From Parasponia andersonii (lineage: Eukaryota > Streptophyta > Magnoliopsida > Rosales > Cannabaceae): a stretch of DNA of 64,000 nucleotides. The notes under the pieces are model-generated. The model was given only the letters and a program-made list of their open reading frames with translations. It made no database searches and had not been told where the DNA came from. Shown one piece after another: positions 52,623 through 62,730 of the stretch. Location of the stretch: the NCBI GenBank assembly GCA_002914805.1, contig JXTB01000033.1:121897-185896 (forward strand), read 5' to 3'. The position numbers and the translations under genes were made by a program. Positions within the stretch are counted from its first letter, which is position 1. Each line of letters opens with the position of its first letter.

Positions 52623-53330
52623 ATATATATATATATATATATATCAAATTTCTCCATTTTCCTACTACAATCCAAAAATGACAACAAAATCACAATCCAA
52701 CGACCAGATTAAAAAGTCAAACTTAAACTCAAAATATCAAAATATCAATTTTTGATTCAGACAGTATATGGTTAAGATATACCTTGATGATCTTTGTGAT
52801 GAGACATATTCAACGAGCCCAGTTTGAGGTCAAACGGTGGCCAAAATCGTCACCGGTGATAAAATCTCCTCCGCGGCTTCTCCTCCTTCTCTGGCGACGG
52901 CGAGCTCCTTAGGCGGTTGCAGCTAATCGGCCTCAGCTCAGGCGTGGTGCTGGCGAGCTCTGTCGGCGGTTCTTGCGGCTGGATGACAGCAAGAGGCAGC
53001 GACGCCTCCTTCGGTGGTCTTTGGTTGAGAGTGAAGAAGGGAGCGAGGGAGAGAGAAAGAGAGAGTGATCGGGGGCGAGAGAGAGAGAGAAGAGAGAGAG
53101 AGAGAGTGAGTGAGAGGGAGAGCCCACCTGGGATAAGTAGGAGACTGTGCAAATTTTTATAAATTTGCACTATAGTCTCTAGTTCTCAAATCTCTATCAA
53201 TTCAGTCTCCCAAAATTATAATTTAGTTCTTCTGCACAAAATTTTTATAAATTAATCATTCTATTATTATATCCGAAAAATTAGTAAAATATCTAAATTA
53301 CTCTCGAAAATTCTAGGTTTTTACACATAT

Positions 53331-54675
53331 ATCGCCAAAACTACTAGATAGACATTTTTGGCATATGTATCTTTCCAAAAGAAATTATTTTATAATAGCA
53401 AAAATAAAGAAATATATTCATAGGTATAATCATATTATAATTATGTCATTGGTTCGTAATATGTTCATTCAATTAACTCATATTTAATTTTAGAAATTTA
53501 ATTAAGATTTGAGTCCCCTTATCCCTAAAGAATGAAAATGGGAAAAAAAAAAAAAAAGGAAAAAAGAGAGGAGAAGGTATCTCACAGAAATCGCTTAGCC
53601 AAAAATAATAATTTATTAATTAAGTTTTTTCTTTGATATTTATAAACATGTCGTTTTCTTATATATTCACACATTCTGGACCATAATATTCGATATCTCC
53701 ATAATGTCAACTATATTGTTAGAATATTAAGAGCTACATATGAAGAGGTACCCACTAAACAACTTCTTTTATTTTTTGGCCACTCAACGACTCCTTCCTC
53801 AGTTATAACATTCTTAAATGACCATGATTCTTATAAATAGAGTTATCACTTTTAACATTTTAAGGTATTTTGAAATTGAAAATGAGAAAATAATTTTTAA
53901 CTTTGAAGTTCTAAAATTCAAGGGGAAAAAAGCTGTTTAAAGTTTTAAAATGGAATCATCTTTCTTTAGCATCATGTGAAACTTAACTAACTAGTTCAAC
54001 ATTTTAAAATAAAATGATTTCTAGAAGAAAGTCGTGAAAAATGATACCGACCAAGTGTGCTTTACTTCATACATACACATTTCTTTTTTTTTTTTTTTCA
54101 AAAAAAATTTACATGAATCATGAGGAAGCTAGAACACATCAACTTGTACATAAATGAATTTGAATGCCATAAGGTGAGAGATATCATAGATAAAGATCTT
54201 TACATTTCTTCTTTTATTTTCAGTAGAGTAATTGCGTGCAAGAAACGAGTGGAGACAAAAATACAATAAATAGAAGGGAAATTGTGACACTTTAAATCGC
54301 GATTTTTATGGATTAGACAATGAGATATTGCATAAGCATGGTCAACACAATAACTCGTGGGCTGCGGCTTATCACCCGATTTCCTTATTATCACGCCAGA
54401 GAAAAAAACGGAAAAAAAACAAGTACCTTACATTAATCATTACGTCACAAACCAATTGATAGAGGTCGACTAAGTGAAGTCATGATTAGTGTCGTTACCT
54501 ATTTAATTTAATTTAATTACTTGACATATTCGGCAAAAAATTTGACTTTAACCTCCGAAAAAGAGGATATTTATAAATATATATCTTTGGAAAAAACCAA
54601 GAATAATATATGTATTTTTTTCTTTTGGGGGTGTTGGTGTTTTAGGTTTGATATTTGGCAATCTTGACGAGCCTT
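53331..54675. other. Intergenic, no gene seen
   Basis: AT-rich spacer. The only frames are short and resemble nothing I recognise. Confidence 0.5.
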
Positions 54676-54949
54676 TTTTTTTTGTTTTTTGTTTTCCAAA
54701 CCTCGACGGAACGAGAGAAATTAAAATAAAATAGAAAGAAGGAAAAGAGACATCTAATTAAAGGGAGACATGAACATGAACTCTCAAGAACTAAAAACAG
54801 AAATAAAATCCAAAAAAATCAGAAAATTTAGCGAAACCTATAATTAGGTTTCACAATATAATCATCGTAAATAAAAAGAGAAATAAAAGAAGGAGTGGTC
54901 CACCACCAGGAAGAAAAAATTATGGAAGGTACTCAAGAAGCCAAAAAAT

Positions 54950-55387
54950 CAGTAATGCGATTACCCTCACGATAAATATGTATCATGACGAGATCCATAT
55001 GAGCAATATACCCCAAGACCCTAGACCAAGCAGATCTCCAATGAAAAGGAACTTTTAAAAAACGAGATAACAATATAGAAATCACATAAACGGAATCACT
55101 ATCTAACCAAAGGCGCTTCCAGCCATATTTTCAGGCAAATTCAATCACATGAGACGCGGCTACCAACTCAATCTCGAAAGTATAACCTACTCCCAAAGGA
55201 ATAGAGAAATAACTACGAACAAAACTATGATATGTCCTAAATATCTCTGAGTATCCAGAAAGTCCCGGAGTGCCAAAAACAGAATCATCAGTGTTAACCT
55301 TAATCCAAAAATGAAGAGGAGGCCTCCAAACAACTTTAATAATATTAGGTGCCTTCTAGGGCCTATCCTTAATGCGAAGCTCACTCA
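54950..55387 (-). pseudogene. RNase H domain of the LINE
   Basis: The reading includes PPLHFWIKVNTDDSVFGTPG, IPLGVGYTFEIELVAASHVI, KYGWKRLWLDSDSVYVISIL and YREGNRITDFLASY. It keeps the acidic positions of a plant LINE RNase H (D in NTD, E in FEIELVAA, D in DSDS). Stops interrupt it. Confidence 0.75.
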
Positions 55388-55499
55388 AAATCATAAATTC
55401 TGTCACGAAATTAAACATAATACATGAAATCAGAGATGCAGCCTCTCTAATAAAGTGCCATAAGAGAACCAATGCAGAATTAATAGAAAGTTTTTTTTT

Positions 55500-56210
55500 C
55501 CTCAAAAAGAGTTAAATTCCGAAAGTGCCAAATAATTTGAAAAATAGAAGCTAGATCAACCTTCCAGAAAGAACCAAGTTGAGACTCAAAGAATAATGTT
55601 GAGCTTTATCCCAAATATCTACCATAGTGCCCTTTAGAGAAATAGGAGTATGGAAGATGGATGATAAAGCTGACTAAAGTTAGTGGGCAAAAGGATAATA
55701 AAGGAACAAATATGACAAATCCTCCGTGGAAGCAAGACAAAAATAACGACAAGACGGGAGATTAAAACCACATCTCATCAGTGAAGCCTCAGTAAGAAGA
55801 TGATCATGTAGAGTTCTCTAAAGTCAAATCAACCTCGAAGGAATATAAGAGGACCAAATCCGATTTTCCCAAGAATAATCATTTGTAGAACCAGAAATAG
55901 AGACATAAGTGTCGGAGTAAGTAACTAAACCATCTAGAGAACCCATCCAAAACAAGGTATCCAGACCATCTAAATATACAACTGACTCAATTATAACTGT
56001 AATATCCGGAAAGCAAACTTTAAAAGTAGAGGGGAGGGACCAACTTGAGTCTATCAGAAGATCACCAACTACACTCTCCAAAGAAGAATCGAGAATCATA
56101 GGAGAAGAAATTAAGTCAATCAATGGGGAACCCAACCAATTATCAGTCCAATACTTGACCTTGGAATGCTTACCCACCAGCCAATGAGACTCTTAGCGCA
56201 AGTCCTTACA
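55500..56210 (-). pseudogene. Region upstream of RNase H with zinc-binding RT-associated domain
   Basis: The frame at 56177-55824 ends ENRIWSSYIPSRLI. It leads into remnants of the zf-RVT pattern (LMRCGFNLPSCRYFCLASTEDLSYLF), found between RT and RNase H in plant LINEs. Several conserved Cys/His positions are lost. Confidence 0.6.
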
Positions 56211-56380
56211 CAAAGGGTGAAGTCCAGTCTAAATAGAAGATTTAATCTGATATCAAAAATCACTATTGCCTTAAAAAAAATGAGCATAGAGATGGATGAA
56301 TAAATCAGAATTAATAGTTATCATTCTCTAAGTGAACTTTTTAAGAAGGGCTTTATTAAGCAAAGATAGATCACAAAGTT

Positions 56381-57500
56381 CTAAACTGCCCTCTTCCTTA
56401 GGGCGACAACATTTCTTCTAAGAAACTTGAATAGTTTCTTTTGTAGCATAGAACTCGGCCAAATAAAATTACGAATTGCCTTCATTATTTTTTGTAACAA
56501 AGAACTTGGCCATTTGCAATTCCAAAATGAACGAAAGAGTGAATCATAAATCATAGAACTTATCAAAGCAACTCTGCCAGCGAAAGAAAGTGATAAACCC
56601 ATCTAACAACAAAATCTAGCCAACAAATTATCTATCCAATGAATCAACTACCTTTGTCAAAGAACCCCCATAAAAAAAAGAAACACCTAAGTAATGCAAC
56701 GACTCTCCACTTCGCTTCATAACGCAAATAGAAAGCAAATCTCTGATTCTCACAGAGGAGATGCCCTTTCTGAAATAGATATGCGACTTCTCCCAATTAA
56801 CCATTTGTCCAGAAAAGAGACCCATATAACTCAAAGACTGAGTGAATAGCTCTTATATTCTTAGGGGAAGCTCTACAGAAAATAAGCACATTATTTGCAT
56901 ATAAAAAGTGAGTAAGAGCACTCTTACCCCGAGGTAGTGAGATAAAATCAATAGCTTTTGAACTGAATAAATAAGCTAAGTAACGACTTAAGAAATCTTC
57001 AGTCAAGCAAAAAAGTAAAAGAGAAAGAGGATCACCTTGCCTGACACCTCGAGAGCAAGGAAAAAAACTATGAGGAGTCCCATCAAGAAGCTCAGAGAAG
57101 CGAGCCCATTCGAAATTCAATCGATGAAGGTATCTGAAAAGCCAAAGGACCAGAGAACCTCTAGAATAAAAGACCAATGAATAGAGTCAAAAGTCTTACA
57201 AATATCAATATTTAAAATAATATGACCACTGAAAGCCAAGTTGCTTAAGGAGTTATAACATTCTGAGCCTCCCATTATACAATCACTCATTTGTCTACCT
57301 TGGACAAAACCAAACTGATTCGAAGAGATAATTCAAGTACTAATAGAACCCAGTCTAGTAGCAAGGATTTTAGCGATAACTTTGAAAAAGAAATTCCCTA
57401 AAGCTATAGGTCGAAGCTGCTCCAATTTATTTGCCTCATTGACCTTTGGAATAAGAACCATAAAATTTGAGTTAACATTAGGGAACATCTTACTAGTGCA
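56381..57500 (-). pseudogene. Reverse transcriptase of the LINE
   Basis: LINE-type RT landmarks occur in order: MVLIPKVNEANKLEQLRPIA, FFKVIAKILATRLG, NQFGFVQGRQMSD, LNIDICKTFDSIHW, FFPCSRGVRQGDPLS and the active-site turn FLYANNVLIF (about 56905-56880). The usual YADD is YANN, so both catalytic Asp codons of that box have changed. Stops interrupt the first half. Confidence 0.88.
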
Positions 57501-57820
57501 AAAGAACTCCTAAACTACTAAAACAAAATTGTCACCTACAATAGAATAACAAGAGTGGAAAAATTTTCCTGTATATCCATCCGGTCCTAGCGCACTAGAA
57601 AGGTCCATATCAAAAATAATGTTTCGAATTTCTTGCTCAAGTGGAAAGCGTAACAAAGCAGTATTATCCAATAGGGTAACCAAACATGGAACATATTCAC
57701 GAATAATAGAAAGATCACCTGAATAATGAGACGGCTCAAAAAACAAGGAAGTGTAATAATCAACAATATGAGCAGTAATACGAACTAAGTCAGTCATAAT
57801 ATCATGATTAAACACTAGAG

Positions 57821-58518
57821 AAGATAAAGTCTTATTAGCTTTAGCTTTATATCTTTTGAGAGTCGCATGATAAAATAAAGTATTTAGATCCTCTTTTTTA
57901 GTCATTTAATTCGACACTCGTTTCTCATGACAAAATCTTTCAAGGTTAAGATATTATCAAGGGCAGCCAAAGCATCTGCCTCTTCTCGAAAAAGCTCCTC
58001 AGAAAAATCATTAGCTTACAATCTGTTCTGAATCTCTATAACCCTATCAGTAGCTCTGTTAACTTTGGAGGACAAATTTCCAAAATCCTCCTAATTCCAA
58101 GTGTGAAGAGAGGTCCTAAGAAGCTTGGTTTTCTTGAAGAGACGAGAAATAAGACGACCAGAGACCAGAAAAGATAAAGTCTTATTAGCTTTACGTCTTT
58201 TAAGAGTCACATGATAAAATAAAGTATTTTAATCCTCTTTTTTAGTCATATAATTCGACACTCGTTTCTCATGACAAAATCTTTCAAGGTTAAGATATTA
58301 TCAAGGGCAGCCAAAGCATCTGCCTCTTCTCGAAAAAGCTCCTTAGAAAAATCGTTAGCTTACAATCTGTTCTGAATCTCTATAACCCTATCAGTAGTTC
58401 TGTTAACTTTGGAGGATAAATTTCCAAAATCCTCCTAATTCCAAGTGTGAAGAGAGGTCCTAAGAAGCTTGATTTTCTTGAAGAGACGAGAAATAGGACA
58501 ACCAGAGACCAGAGAAGA
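57821..58518. repeat. 350-bp tandem duplication inside the LINE
   Basis: The segment from AAGATAAAGTCTTATTAGCT at 57821 recurs at 58171, and the two copies are nearly identical through GACCAGA. It lies between the endonuclease and RT, where a LINE has single-copy linker. It must postdate the loss of function, or have caused it. Confidence 0.92.
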
Positions 58519-58560
58519 CCAAATACTAGAAACCAAGTCCAAAAAAGTGAGGTCCTCAAC

Positions 58561-59260
58561 CTAAACATTCAGGAAACGAAAGGGTCGAGGGCAAGAAATT
58601 CCCGAATCTCTCCCTAATAGAAGGAGAAGATAATGATCAGAGTAGAGTCGAGGCAAAGTATTACAAGACAGAAAAGACCAAAAATCGACAAACCTAGTAG
58701 AACACAAGGCCCTATCCAAACGGGAGAGTATAAGACCTCTCACTTCCTTGCCGACTCTAGTGTAAAATGCCCCTTTAGTATCCAAATCAACTAAAAAAGA
58801 GGTAGCTAAGAAACTTGTAAAATCAGAGCAAGAAGTAGAGTATATAGTACCAGTAGTCTCATAAGAGCCTAAAACAACATTAAAATCACCCATAACACAC
58901 CAAATAGGGTAGCCATATCCAAATGGGAGCTCCATAAATCCACCTTGGAAGAATAAGATGAAGCTCCATAGACAATGGAGTATCAAATCGTTACCAAACT
59001 CACCACAACATCAAGAGAGACATGTTGAGTGCAGTTACAAAAGACAACAAGTCTTTGAAGTCTAATTGAAGCAAAGATCCAAATAGTTGGAGTGTCTACC
59101 TCATTAGTGCATACCGGAGTCAAACCAAGACTAACCCAAAAGGGATCAGAAATAGCATCAAAAAAATAGAGAGGCTTAGCCAAACATACCATATCAGGTC
59201 TATAACGAAAAATAAAAATCTCTAAAAGCAACTTGGGTATTCCTGTTAGAAATACCTCTA
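58561..59260 (-). pseudogene. Endonuclease (APE-like) of the LINE
   Basis: Starts at NCRG. It then has YRPDMVCLAKPLYFFDAISD, YPIWCVMGDFNVVLGSYE, LILSRLDRALCSTRFVDFWS and LPRLYSDHYLLLLL. GDFN, SRLDR and SDH are the conserved boxes of LINE endonucleases. A frame change lies between 58986 and 58983. Confidence 0.85.
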
Positions 59261-59450
59261 CAATTCTAGAAGATTACCTTTATTTAGAAACAAGTCATTG
59301 AGTAACCCGAGGAGGTAACACCGAAGTTAAAGATGAGCCTTGTTAATTACCTTTAATCACGTACTCGTACATGGATAGCTACGCCTATGGTGTCTGAATG
59401 GATATCTGCCATTGAATGAGACTTCTTATTTCTTTATATTTATTATTACT

Positions 59451-59821
59451 AGGGTGAATTGTGAAAAAAATATCCTCAAATTTGAGTATTCTGTAATTTA
59501 AACCCTAAAATTTGGACTTTGCAAAATAATATATTGAGATTAAGAATTTTTAAAAATTAATACTCTCGAAAGACTTTTTGACTAATTTTAGCAACGAAAA
59601 AATAATAATATTCTCTATTAAAACTTGATTAATCCTTATTATTCTTCTTAATTTTGAGGATATTATTGTATTTTATCAGTTAAAATTATTTAAATAGTCA
59701 ACTCAAAATATTAATTTTCAAAAATTCTTAATCTCATAATATTATTTTATAGAATCTAAATTTCAAGATTTAAATTGTAGAACATTCAAACTTCGAGATA
59801 TTTTATTTTACAATTATCCCT
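59451..59821. mobile_element. MITE with about 112-bp terminal inverted repeats (Mutator-like)
   Basis: The left arm 59451-59562 begins AGGGTGAATTGTGAAAA and ends GAGATTAAGAATTTTT plus AATTAATA. The right arm (59709-59821), read in reverse complement, begins AGGGATAATTGTAAAATAAA and ends with the same GAGATTAAGAATTTTT. The element is non-coding. Long arms point to a Mutator-derived MITE. Flanks are TTATTATTA-like on both sides, which fits a 9-bp duplication but is too simple to prove one. Confidence 0.85.
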
Positions 59822-60297
59822 TATTATTATTGTTATTATTATTACTATTATTTTTGTTGTCGTCGTTGTTTTCTTCTCTGTTTAATTTTTGATAGAACGG
59901 TGATTTCTATACTTGATAATTAATTATTCATACGACATCAGACATCTCGGTTCGGAAAGGTCTGCAGCTGTAAGTATGCCCAGAAAGTTGAGCAAATAGG
60001 CTCTCTATTTAATCCTTGACTTTGACTTTAAAGTAGTCAAAGTCCGAGTTATGCTGAAAGATTATTGTTATTGCTATAACAGTTAATTGCAACAAAAAGT
60101 ACGTGAAGAATAGCTTTTCTGCATACATAAATCCCAATTTTATCTTTTATAAAATTATGCCTCTATATTCAATCTTCTTCAAAACATCTATGTGTATAAA
60201 TTAAGTGATTTGTATTAATTGCTCTAAGCTATTTTTGTTGATGTGATGGCTATCCTTTATAGGGATAGAAAATTCCTATTACAACTAGGACACTAAT

Positions 60298-60517
60298 TAG
60301 GGACGGATCCACTTCTTACCTAGTAGTGGGCTTAGGCCTCATTCAATTATATATTTTCTTTTTGAAAGATAAATAATTTATATATTTTTAAATTTTTTTA
60401 GCTTTAGATTATATGCAAAGTCTCTACTAATAAATAAAAAAATTATTGAATAATCCTACAAATAAATAAAATGTAATTTTAGCCTCATTAGATAAAATTT
60501 TTGGCTTCGTGTCCTTG
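60298..60517. mobile_element. hAT-type MITE with 8-bp target duplication
   Basis: The 220-bp element starts TAGGGACGGATCCA. Its other end, in reverse complement, is CAAGGACACGAAGCCA. These fit hAT termini of the type (C/T)AGGG-CGGA-CCA. ACACTAAT flanks it exactly on both sides (60290-60297 and 60518-60525). It is AT-rich and non-coding. Confidence 0.85.
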
Positions 60518-60962
60518 ACACTAATTAACTAATTGGGTTACATACAAAGGAGTTTCCTAGAATCCTAATACTTTTTGGGATCAATGGGTAAGTGAGGAGG
60601 TGCGTTACTCCTACTAGGACTCTAGCTTTACTTTATAAATAAAACTATTGTAGGTAGTATAAAGTAAGAGACACATTAAGAGAGAGTTAGAAAGAGGAAC
60701 AATGTAACTTTGGTAAGAGAGGGTGTTGCAATTTCTAAGATAGAGAAAGCTAAAAGCATAATTATGAGTTCACGGAGGTTTTAGTAAAATCAAATAATAT
60801 ACTTATGGATTTTTGGGTAGACGGAAATTGTGGAGTATAAATTGTTCTCTTTCTTATGGAATACTTGTTTGGTAATCTTTACGTAGATTATATTTTATAG
60901 CTAAATCATGTTAAATACTTATGTTTTTTTTTTTTATTTCTTATGTGAGCACTTATATCTAA

Positions 60963-61042
60963 ATTCATTCTAAAATTTAGGCCAATATTATGTTCTCGGT
61001 ATATTCATTCCAAAATTTAGGCCAATATTATGTTCTCGGTTG
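60963..61042. repeat. Two-copy 40-bp tandem repeat
   Basis: ATTCATTCTAAAATTTAGGC at 60963 recurs at 61003 (one change), and both copies run through CCAATATTATGTTCTCGGT. Confidence 0.9.
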
Positions 61043-62730
61043 TGTGGGTGTTACAACAATTTTTAATAGATTTCTAGTTTTTGTAGCAAAAATAAGTGTT
61101 TCTCAATTCGGGTTTTGAATTTAATGAGAATCACTTTTGTTAATTTATATATGAAAGGTAGATACTTATGTAGATTTAATTAAAAATTGAGATATAATGT
61201 TGCACAAGTCAAAACTTAGAGTTTATTTTGCGAAAAACCATTGTTCTAATTATTATTTTTATTATTATTAATTTCAGTTAATACCGATTATTTGTATTGT
61301 TGTTGTCATTATTTATCTTTTTCTACGCGTTGGTTGAGAATTATTTTTCATTTTTGGATAAAAATGGGCTTCTACTTTTTTCCCCTATATATTAGTCAAT
61401 TTAATTCATGGACATTTAATTTTAAATTTAATACGGCTTTATTATCAATTCTCTTTCTCTCTTTCAATGCTCTTTTTAGATTCGTGTGTTTCAAGATTTT
61501 CCATAAACAATACAAGTAGAGATAATTCTTACTTTTCCCACCCACCAAATTTGCACGTACCGGGCACATTTTGGAAAAGTTTATGCTTTAATTGATCAGA
61601 AAGGGAAATGTCGTAGGTCAAGAAATCTTTTGGTAGTCTTATTTTATCTTTTTCTCTGTCATAATGTCGATTTCAGTGTATTGTGAAAGTTAGTCTCATT
61701 AAAGTTTAGGGGGTTTTCCAACACAAAGTACCGAGTCTTTATTTATTTATTTATTTTAAATAATATGGAGTACTTTGTATTATCAGTTATTCAACAATCC
61801 AGACTCAATGGTTCAAAAACGAATTGCCCTTTGGCACCGTTAGTCCACAATCTTTTACCTATAAGTAAAAAATTGATCCACAACATTTTTTTTTTTCTGA
61901 CACTTTCAAATCTTTAACGTTTGATAGAGTAGCAAAGTAGTGCTTTCTGTTCAAATCCTTTATTACCCTACCATGTGCATCTCACGTGGGATTTTTGGAA
62001 GGGCATCAAATGGAATAAAAATATTGAAAACTAAGCAAAAATTTAGGACACGTTCGGTACTCTTTTTGAATTCAGTTTTATATTTCAAAATAACCAAAAT
62101 TAAAACAGGCCCGTAAAAATATGTTTGGTGACCCATTTTTGAATATGAGATTTGGAAACTTTGGCAAAAAAATCCGAAAATTTGAAAATGACAAATTGAC
62201 GTTTTCAGGATTTTTTTTTTTTGTTCCATTTCTCTTTTTTTTTTTCCCTCCTTTTTGGTTTTCTAGGTCTTCCTCTCTTGCCGACCACCATAGATCTCTC
62301 TCTCTCTCTCAACCATTGTGGATTTGCAAACGAAGTTGGTCATCGTTCTTCCACAGCCGAAGTCCAACATTCGTTCTTCCAATCGTTCTCCTCTATCACT
62401 CATCAAGCTGATGTATCAATGAGTTTTGGGTTTTGGTGTTATATTTTATGCACTGTGAATCGACTATAGTTATTGATGAGAGGTGTATTAGTTTCAGGAA
62501 TGAGATTTTACTCTTAGAGAGAGAAAGAACCAACTGATGGGTTTGGTCCTTTTTTTGGGTTAAAAATGGCAGAAATTAGGCTGTGATGCGTTTTTGTGAC
62601 TTCGGTATTTTTTTCATAAAAAATGGCTACCCATTTACTTGTGTCGCTCTCTAAATGTTTGTAGAACTAGTGATTTCATTCATTGTCTCTCCTCTGAAAA
62701 AGTGATGTGATTATTGATATAGACCTCAAA
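61043..62730. other. Intergenic, no gene recognised
   Basis: AT-rich DNA. A pyrimidine-rich block at 62210-62420 includes a CTCTCT run and short open frames that resemble no protein. The GTTCGGTA and TGTTTGGTGACCC motifs at 62052 and 62122 recall MITE ends, but no pair could be established. Confidence 0.5.

Larger units (their letters stand above)
50869..53325. mobile_element. Probable solo LTR with a nested MITE
   Basis: The segment runs from TATCACAACCCAAAATTCC to TAGGTTTTTACA. Both sides are flanked by CATAT (50864-50868 and 53326-53330), a 5-bp target duplication. The left end would be TG..., here TA, a G-to-A change. Without the nested 244-bp MITE the length is about 2.2 kb, similar to the LTR at 18687-20838. 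Orientation is undecided: the left end resembles the LTR start at 18687, but the pyrimidine-rich segment and splice-like AG read better on the minus strand. The interior has a (CA)n(TA)n tract at about 51450-51502 and a GC-rich, GAGAGA-rich part at 52850-53120. Frames there look like chance. Confidence 0.6.
54676..59331 (-). mobile_element. L1-like LINE retrotransposon, dead, lacking ORF1
   Basis: Read on the minus strand, the order is endonuclease, reverse transcriptase, zinc-binding RT-associated domain and RNase H, the layout of ORF2 in plant L1-like LINEs. Its 3' end is marked by a poly(A) tail, seen as the T-rich run starting at 54676. The 5' end lies just before the start of the endonuclease, so ORF1 is missing. 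A weak candidate target duplication is TGACGAGCC (54667-54675) and GATGAGCC (59332-59339). Many stops and frame changes make it non-functional. Confidence 0.85.

Noticed and set aside
52917-53170. Overlapping open frames on both strands in a GC-rich segment (possible small gene)
   Set aside because: The sequence is a GAGAGA-rich part of a CATAT-flanked LTR. The frames are low in complexity (poly Ser-Leu or Arg-Glu) with no domain.
62040-62220. GTTCGGTA and TGTTTGGTGACCC motifs resembling MITE ends
   Set aside because: They occur in the same orientation, with no inverted partner and no target duplication.
62280-62470. Possible short protein in the pyrimidine-rich block
   Set aside because: CTCTCT-driven frames rich in Ser, Phe and Leu, without conserved motifs or splice context.
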